From: Psychrobacillus psychrodurans
Lineage (GTDB): Bacteria; Bacillota; Bacilli; Bacillales_A; Planococcaceae
Direction: 5' to 3'
Assembly (NCBI GenBank): GCA_900114885.1
Contig: FOUN01000001.1
Location: forward strand, 124,001-188,000
Length of the DNA: 64,000 bases
Part shown: piece after piece, positions 1 to 8,807 of the stretch
How positions within the stretch are numbered: position 1 is the stretch's first letter
How the letters are laid out: every line of letters begins with the position of its first letter
Made by a program: the position numbers and the translations under genes
Notes under the pieces: generated by a model
Database searches by the model: none
The model's input: the letters and a program-made list of their open reading frames with translations, nothing else
What the model was told of the DNA's origin: nothing

Positions 1-959
1 GCATCGATCATTTCGCGACCCCTCGCAGGATTCTCTCGTAAATACAAAGCTGTTGCAGGCAATAGGCATGCGATAACTCCTTGCTTGGCCATTGCAGCAA
101 TACCGCTATCTGATGCCTTCAATAAATGCTCTGCAGAAATAGCTCCCACTTCCGCCGCAAGCTCGGCTCCTCCATAAGGTTCAATTTCATCTGCATGAAT
201 TTTAGGTACCAATCCAAGAGCCTTCCCAGCCTCTAAAATTCGCTTTGATTGCTCAGGGGTAAAGACGCCTACTTCACAGAAGACATCATTAAACTTAGCG
301 AGCTTTTCACCGGCTACTCTAGGCAGCATATCATTCACTATCAAATCAACGTATTCATCTTCTTTACCTTTAAATTCAGCGGGAACAGCATGTGCCCCCA
401 TAAAAGTTGGAACAATATCTATTGAATGTTCTGTCTGCAACCGCTGCATAACACGAAGTTGTTTTATCTCCGTTTCAACATTTAAACCATATCCACTTTT
501 CCCTTCTACAGTAGTAACGCCATGAGCTAAAAAAGAGTCTAGTCTTTTCTTTGTTTGGGCGAAGATATCTTCCTCAGTTGCTTCTCGTGTCATCCTACTA
601 GTCGCATGGATACCTCCGCCTGCGTTCATAATATCCATATAAGTGGCGCCTTCTAGACGCATTTCAAATTCACGCTCACGACTTCCACCGTATGCGACAT
701 GCGTATGAGGATCAACAAGTCCTGGTGTGACAAGTTTTCCAAACGCATCAATAATTTCCGCTTCATCTATACGAGTTGCATACTTTCTTTGCAACTCCTC
801 TGTTGTACCTATAGCTTGAATCAATTCATTTTCTATCCATATACTTCCATCTTCAATGATAGACAGCTTACTCATGGCTTCATTCGTTCGTGGACCTTTA
901 TGCTCGGTAGCCAAGGTAACTAATTGTGATGCATGTTTAATCCATACAGGATTACTCAT
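1..959 (-). CDS. hutI: Imidazolonepropionase, C-terminus cut by window edge
   Basis: Third enzyme of histidine degradation, hydrolysing 4-imidazolone-5-propionate to N-formimino-glutamate in the cytoplasm. About 319 codons are visible. The amidohydrolase metal motif DPHTHVAYGG (His85, His87) and a later HADE motif, both typical of HutI, are present. The start ATG at 957-959 follows a GGAGG that overlaps the end of hutU, leaving only five bases between the two genes, so they are almost certainly co-transcribed and translationally coupled. The last roughly 100 residues lie beyond the left edge. Identification is firm from the motifs and from the hutU neighbour. Confidence 0.96.
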   Translation of the reverse strand, partial: MSNPVWIKHASQLVTLATEHKGPRTNEAMSKLSIIEDGSIWIENELIQAIGTTEELQRKYATRIDEAEIIDAFGKLVTPGLVDPHTHVAYGGSREREFEMRLEGATYMDIMNAGGGIHATSRMTREATEEDIFAQTKKRLDSFLAHGVTTVEGKSGYGLNVETEIKQLRVMQRLQTEHSIDIVPTFMGAHAVPAEFKGKEDEYVDLIVNDMLPRVAGEKLAKFNDVFCEVGVFTPEQSKRILEAGKALGLVPKIHADEIEPYGGAELAAEVGAISAEHLLKASDSGIAAMAKQGVIACLLPATALYLRENPARGREMID

Positions 960-964
960 ATGCT

Positions 965-2632
965 TTAGTCCTCCTTTTCCATCATTGGAATATGGACGCC
1001 TTTAGCACGAGCTGTCTTTTCTGCCAGCTCATATCCAGCGTCAAAATGACGAACAATTCCCATACCCGGATCTGAAGTGAGGACTCGTTCTAATCTTGCT
1101 TCGGCTTCTTTTGTTCCATCAGCCACTATGACCATACCAGCATGAATGGAATATCCCATTCCGACCCCGCCTCCGTGGTGTACGGAAACCCATGTTGCAC
1201 CACCAACAGCATTTATCATGGCATTTAAAATAGGCCAATCTGCCACTGCATCTGAGCCATCTTTCATCGCCTCTGTTTCGCGATTAGGAGAGGCCACTGA
1301 TCCTGAATCTAGATGATCTCGTCCAATGACGATGGGAGCACTTAAGTCACCAGAGGCAACCATATCATTGATAATTTTCCCAAAGCGTGCTCGTTCACCA
1401 TAACCTAACCAGCATATTCTGGAAGGAAGTCCTTGGAATTGGATTTTTTCACGAGCCATTTTAATCCAATTGCATAGATGTGTGTTATAGCTAAATTCGC
1501 GTAAAATTACTTCATCCGTTTTATATATGTCTTCAGGATCACCAGACAATGCGACCCATCTGAAGGGACCTTTGCCTTCACAAAACTGTGGACGGATATA
1601 AGCAGGGACAAATCCAGGGAAGTCAAACGCACGATCAAACCCTTCATCCTTGGCCACCTGGCGTATATTATTGCCATAATCGAATGTTATGGAACCTTTA
1701 TCCATTAACTCGACCATAGCACGCACATGCACGGTCATAGAGGTCTTAGAGCGCTTTATATAATCGCTAGGATTTTCTTGGCGTAAGAGTATTGCTTCCT
1801 CTAGGGACGTTTGAGAAGGAATATAGCCGTTTAATGGATCATGCGCTGAAGTTTGATCGGTCAATACATCTGGTGTAAAACCACGAGTAATCATTTCAGG
1901 TAAAATATCCGCAGCATTTCCAACAAGTCCTATGGATAGAGGTTTCCCAGCTAGCTTTGCTTCTTCTGCTAGTTGAATTGCCTCATCTAATGTATGCGCT
2001 TTCAAATCTGTGTAGCGTGTTTCGATGCGTCTATCTATTCTCGTTTCATCTACTTCTATAGCAATACATACTCCACCATTCATCGTAACTGCTAATGGTT
2101 GCGCTGCCCCCATACCACCTAACCCCGCGGTAAGTGTAATCGTATTCTTTAACGTTCCATTAAAATGCTGTTTAGCAAGTTCAGCAAATGTTTCATAGGT
2201 GCCTTGAACAATTCCTTGAGAGCCAATGTAAATCCAACTGCCAGCAGTCATTTGCCCATACATCATCAATCCCTTTTTATCGAGTTCATGAAAATGTTCC
2301 CATGTAGCATAGGCAGGCACTAAATTTGAGTTTGCTATCAATACACGTGGTGCATCGATGTGAGATTTAAATACCGCCACAGGTTTTCCCGATTGGACAA
2401 GCAATGTTTCATCATTTTCAAGTTCTTTTAAGGAGCGAACTATTGCATCAAATGCTTCCCAGTTACGAGCTGCCTTTCCAATACCACCGTATACAACTAA
2501 GTTGTCAGGATACTCTGCTACCTCCGCATCTAAATTGTTCATAAGCATGCGAAGTGCTGCTTCCTGCAGCCAACCTTTCGTATTTAATTTGGTTCCTCTA
2601 TATCGGATAACCTTATCGTTAGCTTTTCCCAT
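965..2632 (-). CDS. hutU: Urocanate hydratase
   Basis: Converts urocanate to 4-imidazolone-5-propionate using tightly bound NAD as an electrophile; second step of histidine catabolism. The 555-residue length is normal for the family. The NAD-binding stretch [12 protein letters not shown] lies near residue 168, and the catalytic-cysteine region [14 protein letters not shown] near residue 405. The start follows a GAGGAGG. It is the first gene of this minus-strand cluster: the gene upstream is divergent, so neither hutH nor hutP precedes it, unlike the Bacillus subtilis hutPHUIG order. hutH and hutG may lie beyond the left edge or elsewhere. Confidence 0.97.
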   Translation of the reverse strand: MGKANDKVIRYRGTKLNTKGWLQEAALRMLMNNLDAEVAEYPDNLVVYGGIGKAARNWEAFDAIVRSLKELENDETLLVQSGKPVAVFKSHIDAPRVLIANSNLVPAYATWEHFHELDKKGLMMYGQMTAGSWIYIGSQGIVQGTYETFAELAKQHFNGTLKNTITLTAGLGGMGAAQPLAVTMNGGVCIAIEVDETRIDRRIETRYTDLKAHTLDEAIQLAEEAKLAGKPLSIGLVGNAADILPEMITRGFTPDVLTDQTSAHDPLNGYIPSQTSLEEAILLRQENPSDYIKRSKTSMTVHVRAMVELMDKGSITFDYGNNIRQVAKDEGFDRAFDFPGFVPAYIRPQFCEGKGPFRWVALSGDPEDIYKTDEVILREFSYNTHLCNWIKMAREKIQFQGLPSRICWLGYGERARFGKIINDMVASGDLSAPIVIGRDHLDSGSVASPNRETEAMKDGSDAVADWPILNAMINAVGGATWVSVHHGGGVGMGYSIHAGMVIVADGTKEAEARLERVLTSDPGMGIVRHFDAGYELAEKTARAKGVHIPMMEKED

Positions 2633-2832
2633 TTAAATACCTCCTCGATTTCTACCTCTATTCTATCTAAATTTTAAAAATATTTAAGGTTTTTTGTGAA
2701 AAAAGTAAAAATTTCTCATCTGCTAACGGGGTGCTTTATTAGCATGCTAGAGTACTGTTTAAGTGAAATGAAACTCTTTCCATTATTAAACGTCTGATTA
2801 TTCAGATATATATATATAAGGGGGCAATTATT

Positions 2833-3711
2833 TTGAGAAAAGCGTGGTTATTCTTAATCACCATAAGCTTTTTTGTGTTATTAGCAGCCTGTAGTGGAGA
2901 CGAAGAGTCAGCTAAGATGAGTTCGGAAGATAGAGCTTCTGACTCGGCAGAATTTAAGTCGGAAGAAGAAAGTGTAGAAGCGGAAGTGGAACAAGAGAGT
3001 GCAACAGGGGATATAGAGGCACCTAACACTCGAATGATTATTCATCAGGCTAGAATAAGCACAAATGTAAAAGATTTAGAAAAAGCCCAGCATAATATGG
3101 AACAAAAAGTGAAGAAGTATGATGGCTATGTTGTAGAGTCCAATGTGTATTTGGAATCTGATGAAACAAGTAGTGGGAAAATGGTTGTGCGAATTCCTGA
3201 AAAGCATTTTGAAACATTTTTGTCTGAAGCAGAGGCAGAAGCTTCCAAAGTTCTAGAAAAAAATGTAACTGGACAGGATGTAACAGAGCAATATGTAGAT
3301 CTAAGCTCTCGAGTGAAATCTAAACGCGCAGTGGAGGAGCGCTTACTGGCATTTATGAAAGATGCTCAGAAAACAGAGGACCTACTTAAAATTTCCACTG
3401 ATTTGGCAAAGATTCAAGAGGAAATAGAAGTACTAGTGGGGAAAATAAACTATTTAGAAAACCAAACATCCTTTTCCACTATTGAACTAACTATGCATGA
3501 AAAGCGTGTCATTATTCCAGAAATAGAAAACAAAGACTTGAATACATGGGAAAAAACGAAAAAGCAATTTATTACAAGTACAAATTCACTGTTATCGGTA
3601 GGCTCGGGAATTATAGTGTTTGTTATCGGTAATTTACCAGTTCTAGTACTTTTAGGAGTTATTATAGTTGTGGTAGTTTGGATTATAAAGAGAAGAAAAG
3701 TAAGAGGATAG
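2833..3711 (+). CDS. DUF4349-type membrane-anchored lipoprotein
   Basis: Predicted 292-residue lipoprotein. A signal peptide ends in the lipobox LLAAC (Cys20), followed by a very acidic Ser/Glu-rich linker (about 25-60). A DUF4349-like region with a long predicted coiled coil follows (about 68-235), then a C-terminal transmembrane helix (about 255-285) with a positively charged tail KRRKVRG. The start is TTG at 2833, eight bases after AAGGGGG. Both ends are therefore membrane-attached, with the coiled coil outside. The function of DUF4349 proteins is not established. It stands alone and is divergent from hutU. Confidence 0.82.
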   Translation: MRKAWLFLITISFFVLLAACSGDEESAKMSSEDRASDSAEFKSEEESVEAEVEQESATGDIEAPNTRMIIHQARISTNVKDLEKAQHNMEQKVKKYDGYVVESNVYLESDETSSGKMVVRIPEKHFETFLSEAEAEASKVLEKNVTGQDVTEQYVDLSSRVKSKRAVEERLLAFMKDAQKTEDLLKISTDLAKIQEEIEVLVGKINYLENQTSFSTIELTMHEKRVIIPEIENKDLNTWEKTKKQFITSTNSLLSVGSGIIVFVIGNLPVLVLLGVIIVVVVWIIKRRKVRG

Positions 3712-3775
3712 TAATCATGGAGTTCTGCTATTGAGGATTCCTAGATTCCGAGAAAAAGCAGCGGTTACTTAAAGA

Positions 3776-3964
3776 ATAGGGCATGTCTTTTACCCGTTTT
3801 CTTAAAGATCGTAGGGTTTTAAAGAACGAATAATCCTGTGATTTCCGTTTCATGTGGACGCTTTCCGCAGGCGAGGCAGTGCCCACGCGTCCACTTTTCG
3901 TTACACTCAACGGCATATCTATGTTTCTATTCTTAAAGGACCGGGCATGTCTTTTACCGATTTT
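3776..3964. repeat. Interspersed GC-rich element, copy A
   Basis: Occupies most of the gene-free stretch 3712-4146. It contains a palindromic GC-rich core (TGGACGCTTTCCGC and GCCCACGCGTCCA) and a 54-base tail at 3907-3960. I count 49 of 54 matches between that tail and the tail of the copy at 11375-11428. The phrase GGCATGTCTTTTACC occurs twice within the element (about 3780 and 3944). An apparent 135-codon open frame across it (3728-4135) has no ribosome site and follows the repeat, so I do not call a gene. The rest of the gap shows nothing recognisable. Confidence 0.7.
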
Positions 3965-4146
3965 TTTATGTTTATTAACATCTGTGTAACTTACACAGTC
4001 GGGTAGTAAATTTTCTCTATTAGCTCTTGATGTTAATTTACTTTCGAAAGGAGTATTTTTACATTTATCAACTGGTGCTGTTTCCTGACTGTCTAAGGTT
4101 GTACGATGGAAAGCGAATCTACCAAAGGTGAACAATACGAAGAAAT

Positions 4147-5172
4147 TTATAAATCCCTATAGTTCCTAATTTTAGGGAAATGAATTGTTACTTTTGTATA
4201 TTTTCCTTCTTCTGATTGAATGGACAGTGTATGACCTAACTTTCGTGTTAATTGTTTTGCTAAGTAGAGTCCGATTCCTGTAGATTTAGGCTGATTCCTT
4301 CCAGTTAAACCTGTAAAACCTTTTTGAAACACACGACTTAAATCTTCAGTCGCAATGCCTATACCTGAATCTAGTATACTTATTCTTTTTTCCCTATCGT
4401 CTTCTTCAAATTGAACAGCAACTTTACCGCCACGTTCTGTATATTTTATGGAGTTTGCAATAATTTGGTCGATAACAAAACCAAGCCATTTACTATCGCT
4501 TTGAACAAATTGGGTAGAATCATCCATTTGGAACTGAATTTCTTTATTGATAAACAGCTTGGAGTATTTTTTTACGCTACTCTTTATAATTTGGTTTGCC
4601 GTTACTTCTGTAATGAAATAATCCGTAGAGAACGAATCGATACGGGAATAGTAAAGTGCTTGTTCAACGTAATTATCAATTTTGTCTAACTCATCCTCGA
4701 ATTTATCGATAAGATAGTCCGTTGTCTTGTTCTCGCTATTTTCCATTAACAAACGGCTTGCCGCTATCGGTAGCTTTACTTCATGTATCCACGATAGGAT
4801 AAACTCTTGTTGATCCTTTTTTTCGTCGTTTAGATGTTGTAATTGGTTTCTATTGTCTTGATGAATTTTTTTCAATAATTCTAGGAAACGTTTTTGCTGA
4901 TTGGTTTGCACTTCAGGGAATAGGATGGCAAACTGTTCTTCTACATTTTCAATCGTTTCTACTAGCCCCTTGAAAAACGCTTTACGATAGAAATAACCAA
5001 TCGTTATATACAGGCAAACAAAAATGAGACAGCTAATATTAATATAAAGAACATTGCTTAAAATATTTTGATCATTTTCACTAAACAACATAACCATTGA
5101 TATAAACAGCATTAGGCATGTATAAAAAAGTAAAAAGTATCGTTTGTCCCTCACATATTCTGAAACGCTCAT
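4147..5172 (-). CDS. BceS-type intramembrane-sensing histidine kinase
   Basis: Sensor kinase of 341 residues. Two transmembrane helices (about 12-31 and 39-61) are separated by only a few extracellular residues, as in BceS/intramembrane-sensing kinases, which receive their signal from a partner ABC transporter. The phosphoacceptor is His130 in SWIHEVKLP, with HATPase boxes NSIKYT, DSGIGI and STGIGLYL. It overlaps the response regulator by four bases (ATGA). Its neighbour is the divergent transporter at 6016-8692, which in this family is both the sensor and the resistance pump for cell-wall peptide antibiotics such as bacitracin. The exact ligand cannot be read from sequence. Confidence 0.9.
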   Translation of the reverse strand: MSVSEYVRDKRYFLLFYTCLMLFISMVMLFSENDQNILSNVLYINISCLIFVCLYITIGYFYRKAFFKGLVETIENVEEQFAILFPEVQTNQQKRFLELLKKIHQDNRNQLQHLNDEKKDQQEFILSWIHEVKLPIAASRLLMENSENKTTDYLIDKFEDELDKIDNYVEQALYYSRIDSFSTDYFITEVTANQIIKSSVKKYSKLFINKEIQFQMDDSTQFVQSDSKWLGFVIDQIIANSIKYTERGGKVAVQFEEDDREKRISILDSGIGIATEDLSRVFQKGFTGLTGRNQPKSTGIGLYLAKQLTRKLGHTLSIQSEEGKYTKVTIHFPKIRNYRDL

Positions 5173-5840
5173 TGGATGATATATCCTTCCCCTTTTTTAG
5201 TTGTTATAAAATCATCTTTTCCAAGCTCCATTAGCTTTTTTCGAAGTCGATTAATATTCACGGTTAACGTATTATCGTCTACAAAATTTTCGTCTTTCCA
5301 TAGACTTCGCATCAGTTTATGGCGACTGACAATTGCCCCTTTGTGCTGAATAAGCATTTTTAATATAGTAAATTCTGTTTTTGTCAGAGAAGTTTTAGCC
5401 GTATCGTATGATACATCCCAATCGTCAAGGTTTAATATTACCCCACCATGTTCCAATACACTCTGTTGCGAATCCAAATAGGAGTATGTTCGGCGAAGGA
5501 GTGCGTTAATTTTAGCAGAAAGTACATCCGTATCAAACGGCTTCTGGATGAAATCATCTCCCCCCATGTTCATCGCCATGATCATATCCATTGGACTAGT
5601 TCGAGACGAAATGAAGATAATTGGCACCTTTGAAACTTCTCTTATTTTATTGCACCAAAAGTAGCCGTCAAACGTAGGCAAATTAATGTCTAATAAAACC
5701 AAGTGAGGACTTTCAGATATAAATAGCTGTAAAATATTATCAAATGTTTCTACCTTTACTATAGTGTGTCCCCATTTTTCAATCGTTTCTCCTAATAGAT
5801 TTCGTATTGTTACTTCATCTTCCACTATCATTAATTTCAT
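5169..5840 (-). CDS. BceR-type OmpR-family response regulator
   Basis: Response regulator of 223 residues. The receiver domain has acidic residues VEDE at 6-9, phosphoacceptor Asp51 in LLDINLP and Lys in QKPF; a C-terminal OmpR winged helix ends KKGEGYIIQ. It is the first gene of the regulator-kinase pair and is transcribed divergently from the ABC transporter genes, which it is expected to activate. A candidate binding site lies at 5907-5920. The ribosome site is GGAGG before ATG. Confidence 0.92.
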   Translation of the reverse strand: MKLMIVEDEVTIRNLLGETIEKWGHTIVKVETFDNILQLFISESPHLVLLDINLPTFDGYFWCNKIREVSKVPIIFISSRTSPMDMIMAMNMGGDDFIQKPFDTDVLSAKINALLRRTYSYLDSQQSVLEHGGVILNLDDWDVSYDTAKTSLTKTEFTILKMLIQHKGAIVSRHKLMRSLWKDENFVDDNTLTVNINRLRKKLMELGKDDFITTKKGEGYIIQ

Positions 5841-5906
5841 TGTAGTACCTCCGTAATTTAATATTGATTTAATAGTAACGAAAAGTAGAAGTAAATAGTA
5901 TCGTCA

Positions 5907-5955
5907 TGACGAAATTGTAAGATAGCCTATGGATACTGTAAGTTTGCATTATAGT
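5907..5955 (+). promoter_or_regulatory. Candidate BceR box and activated promoter of the ABC genes
   Basis: TGACG-AAAT-TGTAA at 5907-5920 resembles the TNACA-N4-TGTAA site described for BceR-like regulators (one mismatch). It partly overlaps a perfect palindrome TCGTCATGACGA (5901-5912). A -10-like TATAGT sits at 5950-5955; the -35 position 17 bases upstream is poor (CTATGG), as expected of an activator-dependent promoter. The first gene starts at 6016. Motif match seen; regulation inferred. Confidence 0.5.
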
Positions 5956-6015
5956 AGCTTATTATAAAATGAAATCAGAAACAAATGTTGAAAGTGCGGA
6001 GGGGAGAGCGGAATA

Positions 6016-6783
6016 TTGAAACAGATAGTTGAAGCAAGGAAAATAAAAAAAACATACGGAGCAAGAGGAAATCTATTTACTGCTTTGGATGAAATAGATC
6101 TAACTGTACAGGAAGGTGAATTTGTTGGAATCATGGGTCCCTCAGGAGCAGGTAAATCCACGCTATTAAATGTGCTAGCTACAATTGATGAACCAACCTC
6201 TGGAGAAATTACAATTGATGGATTTACTATTTTAAATATGAATGAGGAGCAATTATCCAACTTTAGAAGAGATAAGTTAGGATTCATCTTTCAGGATTAC
6301 AATTTGCTAGACACGTTAACGGTTAAAGAGAATATTTTACTTCCGTTAGCATTAGCAAAAATAGATGTTATCAAACTGGAGGAACGGGTTGAAGCGGTAG
6401 CGGAAAAGTTTGGAATTACCGCAATTTTAGATAAGTATCCATATCAAATTTCAGGGGGACAAAAACAGAGAACCGCTGCTTCTCGTGCCATTGTTACGAA
6501 ACCAAGCTTATTGTTAGCAGATGAACCAACAGGCGCATTGGATTCCAAGTCAGCAACTGATTTACTGGAAAGCTTGAAGGAATTAAGCGAGCAGGAACAA
6601 GCAACAATTCTAATGGTTACTCATGATGCCTATGCGGCAAGTTATTGTGGGCGTGTAATATTTATTAAAGACGGTAAGTTATTTACAGAGCTTGTAAAAG
6701 GGAAGTCATCACGAAAAGAATTTTTTCAAAAAGTGTTAGATGTGCTATCCGCACTTGGAGGCGGGACAAATGACATTATTTGA
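6016..6783 (+). CDS. BceA-type ABC transporter ATP-binding protein
   Basis: ATPase subunit of a peptide-antibiotic resistance transporter, 255 residues. It has Walker A GPSGAGKST (41-49), Q-loop FQDYNLLD, signature ISGGQKQR (about 142) and Walker B LLLADEP. The start is TTG at 6016 after GGAGGGG. The reading frame overlaps the permease gene by 14 bases, so the two products are made in a fixed ratio. The MacB/BceA-like fold works with the FtsX-type permease encoded next. Confidence 0.93.
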   Translation: MKQIVEARKIKKTYGARGNLFTALDEIDLTVQEGEFVGIMGPSGAGKSTLLNVLATIDEPTSGEITIDGFTILNMNEEQLSNFRRDKLGFIFQDYNLLDTLTVKENILLPLALAKIDVIKLEERVEAVAEKFGITAILDKYPYQISGGQKQRTAASRAIVTKPSLLLADEPTGALDSKSATDLLESLKELSEQEQATILMVTHDAYAASYCGRVIFIKDGKLFTELVKGKSSRKEFFQKVLDVLSALGGGTNDII

Positions 6784-8692
6784 TTTGGCGAAGAAAAATA
6801 TTCAAGGGAACTTCAGTAATTACTTGGTTTACTTCGTATCAATGGTTTTTAGTATAATCATTTATTTTACATTTGTATCCCTCCAATACAATGAAAAAAT
6901 ACAACAAAGTATTTTATTATCAAATACGATGAACTTTTTATTTATGGCATCCTCTCTATTGCTATTATTGTTTGTCGCTGTATTTATTCTCTATTCGAAT
7001 TCCTTTTTTACACGAAATCGCAAAAGAGAAGTTGGGTTATACTCCTTGCTAGGGTTAAAAAAGAAAACAATCGGAAAAATGCTTTTTTATGAAAATTTTC
7101 TAATGGGTATGTTGGCTCTAGTTGTTGGAATCATATTCGGAACACTGCTCTCTAAGCTATTTACTATGATTTTAGTCAAACTAATGGGATCTAGTGCAGA
7201 GATTGAGTTTGGGATATCCATAGAAGCGATTGGTCAAACAATTTTAGTGTTTTTGATAATTATCATCATCACTTCTATTCAAGGATATCGGTTGATATAT
7301 CGTTTTAAATTGATCGAGCTGTTTCATGCAGCGAAAAAAGGAGAGCTGACACCGAAAGTATCCATTGGCTCTACAGTTCTTGGGCTATTATTGTTGATAG
7401 TTAGTTACTGGCTTATTTTAAGATCCTTCCCGGAAGAATTAACGGAAGGATACATATTGGCCAATTATGGAATTGCGTTAGTCTCTATGGTGATTGGAAC
7501 ACATTTGTTTTTCAGTTCCGTTGTTATCTCTCTCTTAAAATTGTACAAACGAAATAAGGCACGTTACTACAAAGGGACGAACTTAATAGGTACATCTCAG
7601 TTATTACATCGAATTCAAGGCAATGCACGTACATTTACAATGATTGCATTATTAAGTGCAGTGACAATCAGTCTCTTTGGAGCAGCTTATAGTGGATACT
7701 ATGGGAATGAAAAGAATTCCTTTGAAATGGTACCTTTTAGCTATTCCCACCAGTCAAAAGGAGATGAGTTCGACGATCAAATAGAAAGTCTTATACAGGC
7801 TGATAAAGAACATCCGATAACTGCTCAAGTGGAACTTCCTATTGTGGAGGTAGAAGGACAACTGACTTTTACATTTAGCTATGAAGTTACCGCCATGAAG
7901 TTGGTCCCTGTGAAAGCATATAATGAAGTGGTAAAAGCGTTACAGACAGGTAAGGTCTTGTCCTTATCAGAAGATGAAGCTATAGCCATTAAGCCAAGGC
8001 TAACAGAGTATAATTCCTCTCTTTTTAAAGGTGAACAATTGCACCTTTCAGACGAAATGCATGAGCTTACATTTGTAGACATGCTAGAAGGTAGTGTGTT
8101 GCCCTTTGATTATCCAGATTTTTATATCATTGTGAGTGACGAATTTTTTACGGAAATCGCAAACGATATCAAGCCTAAATTATATAAGGTATATGAAGTA
8201 GAAGGGGAAAAATCGACTGCAGTAACCTCTGAGAAAATCAATCAATTGGTTGGTAAGGAAGATTTTCAGGTGTATCCATCATTTTATACTGAATATAAGG
8301 AAGGAAAAGAAGGTAATGCGCTAACTCTATTCATTTTTGGTTTTCTTGGCCTTGTATTTTTAGCTGCAACAGGAAGTATTATATATTTTAAACAGTTAAC
8401 AGAAGCCAATGAAACAAAAACAAGCTATGAAATCCTACGGAAAATAGGTGTAAATAAAAGAGCGGTTCGTAACACCATTCAAATGCAAACTCTATTTGTA
8501 TTTGGATTGCCACTAACTGTTGGCATCGTTCATAGTAGTGTAATATTAAATTTTATAAGTAACTTTATATCCGATCTTATTGGAGCAAATGTAATAGTTC
8601 CAATCGTGACTGCAATGGCTGCCTTTATAGTGATATATATCGGATATTATATTCTAACAGTCCACACATACAATAAAATAGCGAACAAATAA
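6770..8692 (+). CDS. BceB-type ABC transporter permease
   Basis: Large FtsX/MacB-type permease of 640 residues, about ten transmembrane helices. A big extracytoplasmic loop between helices 7 and 8 (about 310-500) is the usual peptide-recognition region of BceB proteins. ATG at 6770 is preferred over an upstream in-frame ATG at 6740 because GGAGG lies seven bases before it and it begins MTLFDLAKKNIQGN, the usual cytoplasmic start. With the ATPase and the divergent two-component pair it forms a complete Bce-like module. Confidence 0.92.
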   Translation: MTLFDLAKKNIQGNFSNYLVYFVSMVFSIIIYFTFVSLQYNEKIQQSILLSNTMNFLFMASSLLLLLFVAVFILYSNSFFTRNRKREVGLYSLLGLKKKTIGKMLFYENFLMGMLALVVGIIFGTLLSKLFTMILVKLMGSSAEIEFGISIEAIGQTILVFLIIIIITSIQGYRLIYRFKLIELFHAAKKGELTPKVSIGSTVLGLLLLIVSYWLILRSFPEELTEGYILANYGIALVSMVIGTHLFFSSVVISLLKLYKRNKARYYKGTNLIGTSQLLHRIQGNARTFTMIALLSAVTISLFGAAYSGYYGNEKNSFEMVPFSYSHQSKGDEFDDQIESLIQADKEHPITAQVELPIVEVEGQLTFTFSYEVTAMKLVPVKAYNEVVKALQTGKVLSLSEDEAIAIKPRLTEYNSSLFKGEQLHLSDEMHELTFVDMLEGSVLPFDYPDFYIIVSDEFFTEIANDIKPKLYKVYEVEGEKSTAVTSEKINQLVGKEDFQVYPSFYTEYKEGKEGNALTLFIFGFLGLVFLAATGSIIYFKQLTEANETKTSYEILRKIGVNKRAVRNTIQMQTLFVFGLPLTVGIVHSSVILNFISNFISDLIGANVIVPIVTAMAAFIVIYIGYYILTVHTYNKIANK

Positions 8693-8697
8693 TAATG

Positions 8698-8736
8698 AAA
8701 GCATCTCTGGATTTCTCAAGGGATGCTTTATTCGTG
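8698..8736 (+). terminator. Hairpin after the Bce-like transporter
   Basis: Arms AAAGCATC and GATGCTTT flank a 16-base loop, followed by a short T-rich tail. It ends the transporter operon, before prkA. Confidence 0.6.
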
Positions 8737-8807
8737 TAAAGAAAAAGGTATCATAATTTCTAAAACTTCATACTATGTATAAATAACTCCCATGAATGGA
8801 GGGAAAC

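Noticed and set aside
699-923. 74-codon plus-strand frame
   Set aside because: It lies opposite hutI in another frame and has no ribosome site.
3728-4135. 135-codon open frame on the minus strand
   Set aside because: It runs through repeat copy A, has no ribosome site and shows repeat-derived phrases shared with another repeat-derived frame at 11130-11429.
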